Counted from the stretch's first letter, positions 7,326 through 13,563 are shown. The stretch is 13,563 bases of DNA from an uncultured Alphaproteobacteria bacterium (GCA_937903315.1 CALCZO010000051.1:1-13563), one strand, 5' to 3'. Notes: generated by a model from the sequence alone, not told the origin. Program-made: numbers and translations.

Positions 7326-7967
7326 TTGGACAACCGCTATTATGCCACCGCGCGGCACGATGTGCTCGCCCATATCCCCGGCGTGCCGCGCCGCGTGCTG
7401 GAAATCGGCTGCGGCACCGGCGCGACCATGGCGGCGCTGAAGGCGCGCGGGACCATTGAGCAGGCGGTGGGCGTCGAGCTCGACCCAGTCTCCGCCGCCG
7501 TTGCACAAGCGCAGTTCGATCGATTGTTCGTCAGTGCGGTCGAGGATGCGCCATTCGAGACCGCGATTGAACCGAGCTCGCTCGATCTGGTGCTGTGCCT
7601 CGATGTGCTCGAACATCTTGTCGATCCGTGGACGGTCGTGCGCCGGGTTTCGCCGCTGCTGCGTCCCGGCGGCCGGCTGATCATTTCCCTGCCGAACATC
7701 CGCAACTGGAAGTTCATCGCCCGGCTGTTCTTCCTCGGTGACTTCCGCTACCGCGATTCCGGTGTCCTCGACCGGACACATCTGCGGTTCTTCGTCCGCG
7801 ATACGGCGATGGCGCTGGCCGCGAGCGGCGGGCTTGAGGTGGTCGATTGCGTCGATGCCCGCGCCTACCGGCCCTATGAGATCCGCGCCGTTCTCAATGC
7901 CCTGACGTTCGGGCTGACACGCGAATGGATCGCCAAGCAGTGGATTGTCATCGCCGAACAGCGGTGA
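7326..7967 (+). CDS. MetW-like class I SAM-dependent methyltransferase
   Basis: A 213-residue Rossmann-fold methyltransferase, full length for this small group. Motif I VLEIGCGTG (24-32) binds S-adenosylmethionine, with the acidic ELD at 51-53 after the second strand likely contacting the ribose. CLDVLEHLVDP (91-101) and LRPGGRLIISLPN (112-124) are the other conserved elements; the 'DVLEH...SLPN' pattern is typical of MetW/UbiG-like enzymes. The acceptor is unknown. The start is taken as TTG at 7326, because AGGGA lies about 8 bases before it and the coding pattern begins there; no in-frame ATG is close. Longer in-frame starts reach back into the ATPase gene and give an Arg/Ser-rich shadow sequence. 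It is 70 bases downstream of the importer ATPase on the same strand with no clear terminator between, so co-transcription is possible but a functional link is not shown. Confidence 0.85.
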   Translation: MDNRYYATARHDVLAHIPGVPRRVLEIGCGTGATMAALKARGTIEQAVGVELDPVSAAVAQAQFDRLFVSAVEDAPFETAIEPSSLDLVLCLDVLEHLVDPWTVVRRVSPLLRPGGRLIISLPNIRNWKFIARLFFLGDFRYRDSGVLDRTHLRFFVRDTAMALAASGGLEVVDCVDARAYRPYEIRAVLNALTFGLTREWIAKQWIVIAEQR

Positions 7968-7980
7968 GGCGCTTTCTCTC

Positions 7981-8010
7981 TTTACGGGACGCGAAGCGAT
8001 GGGCTATAGC
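7981..8010 (+). promoter_or_regulatory. Candidate promoter for tRNA-Trp
   Basis: TTTACG (7981-7986) and TATAGC (8005-8010), spaced by 18 bases, each match 4 of 6 consensus positions and end 11 bases before the mature tRNA. Assigned by eye. Confidence 0.35.
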
Positions 8011-8021
8011 AGCCGCGCGCT

Positions 8022-8098
8022 AGGAGTGTAGCTCAATTGGTCAGAGCACCGGTCTCCAAAACCGGGGGTTGGGGGTTCGAGTCCCTCCACTCCTGCCA
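8022..8098 (+). tRNA. tRNA-Trp (anticodon CCA)
   Basis: A full cloverleaf can be drawn. The acceptor stem is AGGAGTG (8022-8028) with CACTCCT (8088-8094), perfect over 7 bp. The D arm is GCTC/GAGC (8031-8034, 8044-8047). The anticodon arm is CCGGT/ACCGG around the loop CTCCAAA, giving anticodon CCA at 8056-8058, which reads UGG. The variable loop is GGGTT, and the T arm is GGGGG/CCCTC around TTCGAGT with one G-T pair. The discriminator base is G, as usual for bacterial tRNA-Trp, and the terminal CCA (8096-8098) is encoded. No integrase or repeated 3' tRNA fragment is nearby, so it does not look like an occupied attachment site. Confidence 0.97.
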
Positions 8099-8126
8099 GC
8101 GCAGTGCCCGTCCGGTCGGCTTGCGA

Positions 8127-8149
8127 GCGGGCCGGGCTGCTCCGCCCGC
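8127..8149. terminator. Weak hairpin between tRNA-Trp and a convergent ABC gene
   Basis: GCGGGC (8127-8132) and GCCCGC (8144-8149) can pair around an 11-base loop, 28 bases after the tRNA and 15 bases before the convergent ATPase stop. There is no U-tract, so termination activity is uncertain. Confidence 0.3.
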
Positions 8150-8163
8150 ACCAGCGGCTTCCG

Positions 8164-8961
8164 TTATTGGTTGAACCGGGAGACGAAGGCCTTCACGCGG
8201 TCGTTCTGCGGATTGATCAGCACATCCTGAGGTGAGCCTTCGGCGCAGACCACGCCGTGTTCGAGAAACAGGACCCGGTCCGCGATGTCGGCGGCAAATG
8301 CCATTTCGTGGGTCACGATCACCATTGTCATGCCGCCATTGGCCAGACGCCGGATCACCGTCAGCACTTCGCCGACGAGTTCGGGATCAAGCGCGCTGGT
8401 GACTTCGTCGAGCAGCAGAACATCCGGACGCATGGCCAGCGCGCGGGCAATGGCGACCCGTTGTTTCTGTCCGCCGGAGAGATGGCTGGGATAGGCCTGT
8501 TCCTTTTCGGCCAGTCCGACCTGGGCCAGAATATCCCGCGCGATCGCGTCCGCGGCTGTCGCATCCAGCCCCAGAACGATCCGAGGGCCTTCGGTGACGT
8601 TCTCCAGCACTGTCTTGTGCGGAAAGAGGTTGAAGTGCTGGAACACCATGCCGACGCGTCGCCGCAATGTTCCGATGCCGGTGGCTCCCGGTTCGTCCCG
8701 GAAACGGCGGCCGACCGGCCTGCCCATGAAGCGGATCGCGCCGGCGGTCGGCGTCTCCAGCATGTTCAGGCAGCGGATGAAGGTCGATTTTCCGGAGCCT
8801 GACGGGCCGATCAGCGCGACGACCTCGCCGCGTGCGAGGCTGAGGCTGACGCCGTTGAGGACCGTCAGGGCACCGAAGGCCTTCCTGATGCCCTCGGCCT
8901 CCAGCACCGGTCCATCGGCCTGCTGATCCTTGCGATGTGCGCTCTCTGTCTGAACAGTCAT
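8164..8961 (-). CDS. Polar amino acid ABC transporter ATP-binding protein (GlnQ/HisP type)
   Basis: A 265-residue cytoplasmic ATPase of the polar-amino-acid uptake family. Walker A GPSGSGKST is at 52-60, Q-loop Gln108 in VFQHFNLFPH, signature LSGGQKQRV at 161-169, Walker B VLLLDE at 181-186 followed by the VTSALDPE typical of GlnQ/HisP/ArtP, and H-loop His218 in VIVTHEMAFA. Compared with GlnQ (about 240 residues) there is a hydrophilic N-terminal extension of roughly 18 residues. An insertion around residues 82-100 (GRRFRDEPGATG) lies between the two halves of the fold, in a place where some family members have a similar acidic or basic loop. The ATG follows the permease stop by one base (TGACATG), so the two are translationally coupled. 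Confidence 0.92.
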   Translation of the reverse strand: MTVQTESAHRKDQQADGPVLEAEGIRKAFGALTVLNGVSLSLARGEVVALIGPSGSGKSTFIRCLNMLETPTAGAIRFMGRPVGRRFRDEPGATGIGTLRRRVGMVFQHFNLFPHKTVLENVTEGPRIVLGLDATAADAIARDILAQVGLAEKEQAYPSHLSGGQKQRVAIARALAMRPDVLLLDEVTSALDPELVGEVLTVIRRLANGGMTMVIVTHEMAFAADIADRVLFLEHGVVCAEGSPQDVLINPQNDRVKAFVSRFNQ

Positions 8962-8962
8962 G

Positions 8963-9625
8963 TCAGTCGCTCGCTCTCAGGCGTCGCTCGATCCAGTCGG
9001 CAACCTGGGTCAACGGAAAAAGCACTGCAATGTAGAGCAGGGCCATGACGGTGTAGGACTCAAGCGGCCTGTAGGTCTGTCCGTTGACGACGGCGGCCAT
9101 ATAGGCAAGGTCCGACACTGAAATCACGGAGACCAGAGACGTGTTCTTGAACTGGATCACCGACTGGTTGATGAAGGCGGGAAGCATGCGCTTGGCCGCC
9201 TGCGGCATGATGATCCGCCGCATGGCCTGAGCGGTGCTCATCCCGATGGCGGCGGCCGCCTCGCGCTGGCCTTTCTCAATCGAGACAATTCCACCTCTGA
9301 AAATTTCCGCATAGAATGAGCCGACGTAGAGCGACAGCGTCAGCATCGCCGCGACATGATTGTCGATCGTAATGCCGACGAGAAGCGGAAATGCATAGTA
9401 GAACCAGAGCAACTGCACCAGAAGCGGAGAGCAACGGAACGTTTCCTGATACACCCTTGCGATGAAATTGAGGCTTTTCCAACCCGAAAGCCGCGCGCCG
9501 CATGTCATCATTCCGATCAGAACGCCGAGAATGATCGAGCCGACCGTGTAGAGGGTCGTGATCCAGAGGCCGTAGAGGAACAAGTCCCAATACTGGGTGA
9601 CGATACTGAAATCCCATTTGTACAT
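8963..9625 (-). CDS. Polar amino acid ABC transporter permease (HisM/GlnP type)
   Basis: A 220-residue inner-membrane protein with about five hydrophobic spans, the usual size for this family. The N-terminal 'W..TL..T' pattern (GLWITTLYTVGSIILGV), the ETFRCSPLLVQLLWFYY segment (61-77), the SFYAEIFRGGI segment (103-113) and the EAA loop GQREAAAAIGMSTAQAMRRI (119-138) are all typical of His/Glu/Asp-type permeases. The ATG at 9625 is chosen because family members start a few residues before 'YWDLFLYGLW'. The frame is open for 56 more codons upstream (to 9793), but those residues are Pro/Arg/His-rich and lie in the divergent control region. GGGAG precedes this ATG at a rather long distance. Only one permease is visible, so it probably works as a homodimer. 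Confidence 0.9.
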   Translation of the reverse strand: MYKWDFSIVTQYWDLFLYGLWITTLYTVGSIILGVLIGMMTCGARLSGWKSLNFIARVYQETFRCSPLLVQLLWFYYAFPLLVGITIDNHVAAMLTLSLYVGSFYAEIFRGGIVSIEKGQREAAAAIGMSTAQAMRRIIMPQAAKRMLPAFINQSVIQFKNTSLVSVISVSDLAYMAAVVNGQTYRPLESYTVMALLYIAVLFPLTQVADWIERRLRASD

Positions 9626-9689
9626 TATGGACTGCTGCTCCCGTTGCCCGATCTCACCCGCATGACGCCCCAAGTGGTTGCCGGCTGTG

Positions 9690-9718
9690 GTTATCGCCCG
9701 CCAAGGCAACGGCGGCAA
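9690..9718 (-). promoter_or_regulatory. Candidate promoter for the permease-ATPase operon
   Basis: On the minus strand TTGCCG (9718-9713) and GATAAC (9695-9690) lie 17 bases apart, each matching 4 of 6 sigma70 consensus positions. They would start transcription near 9683, about 58 bases before the permease ATG. Assigned by eye; no comparable pair was found for the divergent receptor gene. Confidence 0.35.
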
Positions 9719-9820
9719 GCGCGGACTGTCGGCCGCATTCTGTATGCCGGGGCTTTCTTTACCGGGCAACCTGTGCTCGATTGAGCCGGTCAAAGATCCG
9801 AAAGAACATCAGGGGAGTTC

Positions 9821-10657
9821 ATGATGGGGTTCATCAGCAAGTATGTTGCCGGTGCTGCGCTGGCCGTTGGCGTCTTCGCCGCGGTGCCGAACGCACAGGC
9901 GCAAAGCACGGTTGATCAGATCAAGGCGCGCGGCACGCTGCGCATTCCGGCGATCCTGAACGAGACGCCGTATTTCAACAAGGATCCGCGGACCGGCGAA
10001 TGGAAGGGCTTCGTCATCGACATGGCCGGTGACATCGCCAAGACGCTGAACGTGAAGCTCGAGGTGGTTGAATCGAGCTGGGCCAATGCGATCCTCGATG
10101 TCCAGAGCGGCAAGGTCGACATGGCGTTCGCCGTGACGGCAACCCCGACCCGTGCGCTGTCGGTGACCTTCTCCTCGCCGACCTACTACAATTCCTTCAT
10201 CATCGTGTCCGCCAAGCCGGAACTGGCCAGCAAGTCGTGGGCCGATCTGAACGACGCCAAGTACACCTTTGCTGTCGATCTTGGCTCGGCACAGGACCTG
10301 ATCACCCAGCAGTACCTGCCCAAGGCCAAGATCCTGCGCTTCAAGACGCGTGACGAGGCGATCGTCGCGGCCTCGACCGGCAAGGCCGATGGTCTGGTCA
10401 ATACAATGCTCAATGGGCTGGTGATGGCCAAGAAGGCGCCCGCGCTGGGCAAGGTCATGGTGCCGACGCCGGTATTGTCCACCCCGTCGGTGGTGGCGGT
10501 GAACCACAATGCCGATCATATCTGGAAGGGATTCGTGTCCGGCTGGGCCGACTACAACCGCCGGATCGGCAACAACCAGACCTGGATCGTCAAGAGCCTT
10601 GAACCCTACGGGATCACGCTGGACGACATGCCGGTGGGCTTCGGCTTCGGCGGATAA
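9821..10657 (+). CDS. Amino-acid-type ABC substrate-binding protein (SBP_bac_3 family)
   Basis: A 278-residue periplasmic receptor with a signal peptide (hydrophobic core AGAALAVGVFAA, cleavage probably after AQA at residue 27). The mature chain shows the family pattern: VDQIKARGTLRIPAI at the start, DPRTGEWKGFVIDMAGDIA at 55-73, and TPTRALSVTFSSPTYY (108-123), in which Arg111 is the residue that normally holds the ligand carboxylate. The usual downstream Asp that binds the alpha-amino group, expected in the 'GxxDAxxxD' element, appears to be replaced: the element reads GKADGLVNT (187-195), with Thr195 at the expected place. AGGGGAG is well placed before the ATG at 9821; the adjacent ATG at 9824 is an alternative. 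It is divergent from the permease-ATPase pair and presumably serves it. The ligand is unknown and may not be a standard amino acid. Confidence 0.88.
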   Translation: MMGFISKYVAGAALAVGVFAAVPNAQAQSTVDQIKARGTLRIPAILNETPYFNKDPRTGEWKGFVIDMAGDIAKTLNVKLEVVESSWANAILDVQSGKVDMAFAVTATPTRALSVTFSSPTYYNSFIIVSAKPELASKSWADLNDAKYTFAVDLGSAQDLITQQYLPKAKILRFKTRDEAIVAASTGKADGLVNTMLNGLVMAKKAPALGKVMVPTPVLSTPSVVAVNHNADHIWKGFVSGWADYNRRIGNNQTWIVKSLEPYGITLDDMPVGFGFGG

Positions 10658-10679
10658 GACGGACGCATCGAGACTGCGA

Positions 10680-10716
10680 CGGGTCGGAGAGCGCAAGGGT
10701 TCTCCGGCCCGTTTTT
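10680..10716 (+). terminator. Intrinsic terminator after the amino-acid-type receptor
   Basis: The arms CGGGTCGGAGA (10680-10690) and TCTCCGGCCCG (10701-10711) form an 11-bp stem with one G-T pair around a 10-base loop, immediately followed by TTTTT (10712-10716). This is a textbook Rho-independent terminator 23 bases after the stop codon. Confidence 0.9.
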
Positions 10717-10795
10717 CATGCCGGCTGCCGATCCGGCGGCGACGCCGGATGGCGGTGATCAGGTTTCGTCCTCTGGCGCTTGCCGCAGGTTCCAA

Positions 10796-10823
10796 TTGAC
10801 AGGACATGAGCGCTTGCTGTGTT
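10796..10823 (+). promoter_or_regulatory. Near-consensus promoter of the Bug/TctC receptor gene
   Basis: A perfect TTGACA (10796-10801) is followed after 16 bases by TGTGTT (10818-10823), preceded by TG one base away in an extended -10 arrangement. Transcription would start near 10830, about 40 bases before the ATG. The -10 matches only 3 of 6, and the assignment is by eye. Confidence 0.5.
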
Positions 10824-10870
10824 CTGCCGTTCAAGGCGCGGATCAACGACGCCATTTCGGGAGGACAAGC

Positions 10871-11872
10871 ATGACCCAACACCGCCTTCGGGCAGGACGC
10901 CGGACCATCGTGGCCAGTCTGGCTGCTCTTGCCGCCTGTGCTGCCTTCGGCCCGGTCGCTGCGCAAACGGCGTGGCCGGAAAAGCCGGTGACGCTGGTCG
11001 TGCCGTTCCCCGCCGGTGGCGGAACCGATGCGTTTGCCCGGCCGCTGTCAGCGGAGCTTGGCCGCATCCTCGGCAAGTCGATCATCATCGACAACAAGGG
11101 CGGCGCAGGCGGCACCCTCGGCGCTGCCGCTGCTGCGCGCGCGCCGGGCGATGGCTACACGTTCTTTGTCGGCGCGGTGCATCACGCGATTGCGCCGGGC
11201 GTCTATCCCTCGCTGACCTACGACATCCAGAAGGATTTCGTGCCGGTTGGCGTCATTGCGGTTGTGCCGCAGGTGGTGGTGGTCAACCCTGGCAAGGTCA
11301 AGGCGACGACGCTGACCGAGCTTGTTGCCGCAGCCAAGGCGGCGCCGGGCAAGCTGAGCTATGCCTCGGCCGGCAGCGGGACCTCGCATCATCTGGCGGG
11401 CGAGCTGTTCAAGGCGATGGCCGGGGTCGATATCCTGCATGTGCCCTACAAGGGCGCTGGCCCTGCCTTGCAGGATCTGGTCGGCGGGCAGGTCGACATG
11501 ATGTTCGACGGGCTCGGCTCGTCCGCCGGGCATATCACCGGCGGCAGGATCAAGCCGCTCGCGGTCGCGTCCAAGGCGCGTGCACCGGGCGCGATGGCGA
11601 CCATTCCGACCTCTGCCGAATCAGGATTGCCCGGTTACGAGGTTGCGACCTGGTATGCGCTGTTCGCGCCGGCCGCGACGCCGAAGCCGGTGATCGACAA
11701 GATGGTGTCGGCGGTCAAGGAGGCTCTGGCGAGCGAGACGACGAAAAAGGTCTGGGCGCAGCAGGGCGCTGTGACCGGCGCGCTCGATCCGGCCGAGATG
11801 GGCAGGTTCGTGGCCTCGGAAGTCGAGCGCTGGGGCAAGGTTTCAAAGGCGTCGAACATCAAGATCGAGTGA
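10871..11872 (+). CDS. Bug/TctC-family tripartite tricarboxylate-type solute receptor
   Basis: A 333-residue periplasmic binding protein, the standard size for Bug proteins. The signal peptide spans an Arg-rich start and the core TIVASLAALAACAAF, with cleavage after VAAQ near residue 31. The Bug hallmarks follow: WPEKPVTLVVPFPAGGGTDAFAR, where the Gly-rich loop and Asp cap the ligand; IIIDNKGGAGGTLG; the SYASAGSGTSHHLAGELF segment; and HVPYKGAGPALQDLVGGQ. Family members bind carboxylates such as citrate, dicarboxylates, nicotinate or aromatic acids. The start is the ATG at 10871, with GGGAGGA a few bases before it; the in-frame ATG at 10718 lies before the promoter-like sequence and would give a non-family N terminus. 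No TctA/TctB membrane partners occur in the window, so it is an orphan receptor here, as is common for Bug genes. Confidence 0.93.
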   Translation: MTQHRLRAGRRTIVASLAALAACAAFGPVAAQTAWPEKPVTLVVPFPAGGGTDAFARPLSAELGRILGKSIIIDNKGGAGGTLGAAAAARAPGDGYTFFVGAVHHAIAPGVYPSLTYDIQKDFVPVGVIAVVPQVVVVNPGKVKATTLTELVAAAKAAPGKLSYASAGSGTSHHLAGELFKAMAGVDILHVPYKGAGPALQDLVGGQVDMMFDGLGSSAGHITGGRIKPLAVASKARAPGAMATIPTSAESGLPGYEVATWYALFAPAATPKPVIDKMVSAVKEALASETTKKVWAQQGAVTGALDPAEMGRFVASEVERWGKVSKASNIKIE

Positions 11873-11904
11873 TCAACGCCGCTTTGCGTTTGCCGCACAC
11901 GCAG

Positions 11905-11937
11905 CGCCCGCCTCGCTGGAGGCGGGCGTTGTTGTTC
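11905..11937 (+). terminator. Intrinsic terminator after the Bug receptor gene
   Basis: A perfect 10-bp stem CGCCCGCCTC/GAGGCGGGCG (11905-11914 and 11919-11928) around the tetraloop GCTG is followed by the T-rich TTGTTGTTC. It lies in the 77-base gap before the convergent RidA gene and may block readthrough in both directions, although the U-rich tail is only on the plus strand. Confidence 0.8.
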
Positions 11938-11949
11938 GATGCCGGGCGC

Positions 11950-12297
11950 TCAGCGCGCGGCCGTGACCATGATCTCGACCTTGTAGGCCGGGGTGGCGAG
12001 CGCTGCCTGAACGGTGGCGCGGGCCGGGGTGTTGCCGGGGCTGACCCAACCGTCCCACTTGCTGTTCATCGCCGGGAAATCCTTCATGTCGGCCAGCCAG
12101 ATGTTGGCCTTGAGGAGCTTCGACTTGTCGGAGCCGGCCGCAGCCAGCAGACGGTCGATCTCGGCGAGGATCTGGGCGGTCTGGCCGGCGGCATCGGCGG
12201 AGGTGTCGTCCGCGACAATGCCGGCGAGGTAGACGGTGTTGCCATGGATGACGGCCTTGGACATGCGCGGGCCGGTTTCGATGCGGGTAATGGTCAT
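11950..12297 (-). CDS. RidA-family (YjgF/YER057c/UK114) enamine/imine deaminase
   Basis: A 115-residue protein, slightly shorter than E. coli RidA (128). RidA hydrolyses reactive enamine/imine intermediates, such as 2-aminoacrylate released by PLP-dependent dehydratases, to keto acids and ammonia, protecting PLP enzymes in the cytosol. The C-terminal signature PARATVQAALATPAYKVEI holds Arg93 and Glu108; their spacing of 15 residues equals that between catalytic Arg105 and Glu120 of E. coli RidA, so the active site looks intact. VYLAGIVADD near residues 22-31 matches the start of the family's second strand region. The ATG at 12297 has GGAGGA 8 bases upstream. It is transcribed alone, convergent with the Bug receptor and divergent from clpS. 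Several Rid subfamilies exist and I cannot assign the exact one. Confidence 0.9.
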   Translation of the reverse strand: MTITRIETGPRMSKAVIHGNTVYLAGIVADDTSADAAGQTAQILAEIDRLLAAAGSDKSKLLKANIWLADMKDFPAMNSKWDGWVSPGNTPARATVQAALATPAYKVEIMVTAAR

Positions 12298-12336
12298 GGA
12301 TATGGTCCTCCGGTTGGGCGCTCGGCGCCATCACTG

Positions 12337-12379
12337 AACCGGTTAGCGACGAACGTCGCGGCTGTCCACTGGTGCAGTG
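12337..12379. repeat. Cluster of three short palindromes upstream of ridA-like gene and clpS
   Basis: Within 43 bases lie AACCGGTT (12337-12344, perfect palindrome), GCGACgaacGTCGC (12346-12359, 5-bp arms) and CACTGgtgCAGTG (12367-12379, 5-bp arms). They fall in the divergent control region between the two genes and could be operator half-sites. No regulator family is recognised from these sequences. Confidence 0.4.
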
Positions 12380-12484
12380 CGGCTGTGATGCTTACATTCA
12401 TCTTCGGTGTGACAAGAGATCACGCCATGATGATGCCACCCTCTTGCGCCAAGCACGATGCTGCCGCACTCTTCCGGTTCTGAC

Positions 12485-12871
12485 ATGCCTGCGATGACGC
12501 CTCACGTTTCTGACAGCTTCGAGCGCCGGGTGCCCTTCATGGCCGGCCCGGGCGAGCGCGGCCCCGGCCGCGACGGCGGTGGCACGCTGATTGCGCCGCG
12601 CACACGGACCCAGACCAAGCGGCCCAGCCTGTATCGTGTCCTGCTTCTGAACGACGACTACACGCCGATGGAATTCGTCATTCACGTCCTCGAACGCTTT
12701 TTCAACAAGTCCGCCGAGGACGCGACTGAGATCATGCTGCATGTCCACCACAACGGGGTGGGAGAGTGCGGTGTTTTTACCTACGAGGTCGCCGAGACGA
12801 AAGTGATGCTGGTCATGGACTTTGCCCGGCAGCACAGTCATCCTCTCCAGTGCATCATGGAAAAGAAGTGA
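12485..12871 (+). CDS. clpS: ClpS, N-degron adaptor of the ClpAP protease
   Basis: A cytosolic adaptor that recognises N-terminal destabilising residues and hands substrates to ClpA. With the start used here it has 128 residues; the conserved core begins near residue 46 (KRPSLYRVLLLNDDYTPMEFV). Asn56-Asp57-Asp58 and His88 in LHVHHNG correspond to the E. coli pocket residues that hold the substrate's alpha-amino group, and EKK ends the protein as in other alphaproteobacterial ClpS. The disordered N-terminal part is Gly/Arg/Pro-rich. The start is uncertain: ATGs at 12458, 12485, 12494 and 12539 share the frame and none has a strong Shine-Dalgarno; I prefer 12485 or 12494, because family members carry a short segment before the MAGPG-like sequence. 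The clpA GTG follows after 10 bases. Confidence 0.95.
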   Translation: MPAMTPHVSDSFERRVPFMAGPGERGPGRDGGGTLIAPRTRTQTKRPSLYRVLLLNDDYTPMEFVIHVLERFFNKSAEDATEIMLHVHHNGVGECGVFTYEVAETKVMLVMDFARQHSHPLQCIMEKK

Positions 12872-12881
12872 GGGCCCAGTC

Positions 12882-13563
12882 GTGCCGACTTTTTCACGCA
12901 ATCTCGAAAAGGCCCTCCATCAGGCGCTCGCGCTCGCAGGGGAGCGGCGGCATGAATATGCCACGCTCGAACATCTCCTGCTGGCCCTGATCGACGATAC
13001 CGATGCCGCATCGGTGATGAAGGCCTGCAACGTCGATCTCGAGGCGCTCCGGCGGATCGTGACCGATTATGTCGACACCGAACTGGCCGGCCTTGCCACC
13101 AGCCACAAGGGCGACCCCAAGCCGACGTCGGGCTTCCAGCGCGTCATCCAGCGCGCGGTGATCCATGTGCAGTCGTCGGGGCGCGAAGAGGTGACCGGCG
13201 CCAATGTGCTCGTCGCGATCTTCGCCGAGCGCGAGAGCCACGCCGCGTTCTTCCTGCAGGAGCAGGACATGACGCGGTACGACGCGGTCAACTACATCAG
13301 CCACGGCATCGCCAAACGGCCGGGGATGGAGGAAAGCCGCAGCCCGCGCGGGACCGAGGACGAGGACCGCGAGGAAGGCGGCCCCTCCGGCGGCAGCGAG
13401 GGCGGCACGACCCCCAACAAGAAGGAAAGCGCGCTCAAGGCCTATGCGGTTGATCTCAACGCCAAGGCCCGCAGCGGCAAGATCGATCCGCTGATCGGGC
13501 GTGAGGCGGAGGTGAACCGCACCATTCAGGTGCTGTGCCGCCGCTCGAAGAACAACCCGCTCT
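12882..13563 (+). CDS. clpA: ClpA, AAA+ unfoldase subunit of ClpAP (5' part, partial)
   Basis: Only the first 227 residues are inside the window. They cover the N domain (residues 1 to about 145) with its two Clp_N repeats, starting MPTFSRNLEKALHQALALAG and including the EYATLEHLLLAL and VTGANVLVAIF segments. This domain is the docking site for ClpS. A low-complexity linker rich in Gly, Glu and Ser (about 150-182) follows, then the beginning of the first AAA+ module, DPLIGREAEVNRTIQVLCRR. The sequence is cut just before Walker A. GTG at 12882 is the natural start: GAGGG overlaps the clpS stop codon a suitable distance upstream, and the N terminus aligns with the family from residue 2. With clpS it forms a coupled pair; the gene continues beyond the window. 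Confidence 0.96.
   Translation, partial: MPTFSRNLEKALHQALALAGERRHEYATLEHLLLALIDDTDAASVMKACNVDLEALRRIVTDYVDTELAGLATSHKGDPKPTSGFQRVIQRAVIHVQSSGREEVTGANVLVAIFAERESHAAFFLQEQDMTRYDAVNYISHGIAKRPGMEESRSPRGTEDEDREEGGPSGGSEGGTTPNKKESALKAYAVDLNAKARSGKIDPLIGREAEVNRTIQVLCRRSKNNPL

Noticed and set aside
8022..8098. tRNA-Trp as an integration site of a genomic island
   Set aside because: No integrase, no repeat of the tRNA 3' end and no change in base composition were seen around it.
9626..9793. 56-codon N-terminal extension of the amino acid permease
   Set aside because: Residues are Pro/Arg/His-rich, unlike the family, and lie in the divergent promoter region. The ATG at 9625 matches known permease N termini.

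Overview
The window is GC-rich chromosomal DNA with dense, tightly spaced genes. It most resembles an alphaproteobacterium, probably of the Rhizobiales/Hyphomicrobiales. The grounds are the clpS-clpA pair with an alphaproteobacterial-type ClpS, an OpgC-like tail next to a secreted SGNH hydrolase, the wealth of periplasmic-binding-protein transporters, and a Bug/TctC receptor. No plasmid, phage, insertion-sequence or CRISPR signature was seen. Both ends cut through genes.

Layout. (1) 1-1005: the C-terminal tail of an OpgC-like membrane acyltransferase overlaps a secreted SGNH/GDSL hydrolase; together they look like a split glucan or cell-surface acylation and deacylation unit. (2) 1069-2727, minus strand: a Na+/phosphate symporter with a C-terminal PhoU-like domain. 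(3) 3003-7255, plus strand, divergent from the symporter: a complete ABC importer of the ferric/organophosphate superfamily, made of a binding protein, a fused two-domain permease and an ATPase. The binding protein has Phe-Phe where ferric-binding relatives have the Tyr-Tyr iron ligand pair. With the neighbouring phosphate symporter and a weak Pho-box-like site, this favours an organophosphate or phosphonate substrate over iron. A MetW-like SAM methyltransferase (7326-7967) follows on the same strand. (4) 8022-8098: a tRNA-Trp with anticodon CCA and encoded CCA end. (5) 8164-10716: a polar-amino-acid-type ABC importer. ATPase and single permease are on the minus strand and the binding protein is divergent on the plus strand, ending in a strong intrinsic terminator. 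(6) 10796-11928: an orphan Bug/TctC receptor with its own near-consensus promoter and terminator, no TctA/TctB partner in view. (7) 11950-12297, minus strand: a RidA-family enamine/imine deaminase. (8) 12485 to the end: clpS and the start of clpA, the N-degron adaptor and its AAA+ unfoldase.

Most of the window is therefore ordinary nutrient uptake and housekeeping. It carries three solute-binding proteins of three different families within about 9 kb. The points most worth a second look are the possible phosphorus-scavenging locus at 1.0-7.3 kb (iron ligands lost, unusual C-terminal extension on the receptor), the split acyltransferase/SGNH pair, and the apparent loss of the alpha-amino-binding aspartate in the amino-acid-type receptor. 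I did not find convincing evidence for a wholly new kind of system. No stretch longer than 300 bases lacks a gene; the largest gap is 2728-3002, which carries the divergent regulatory region.
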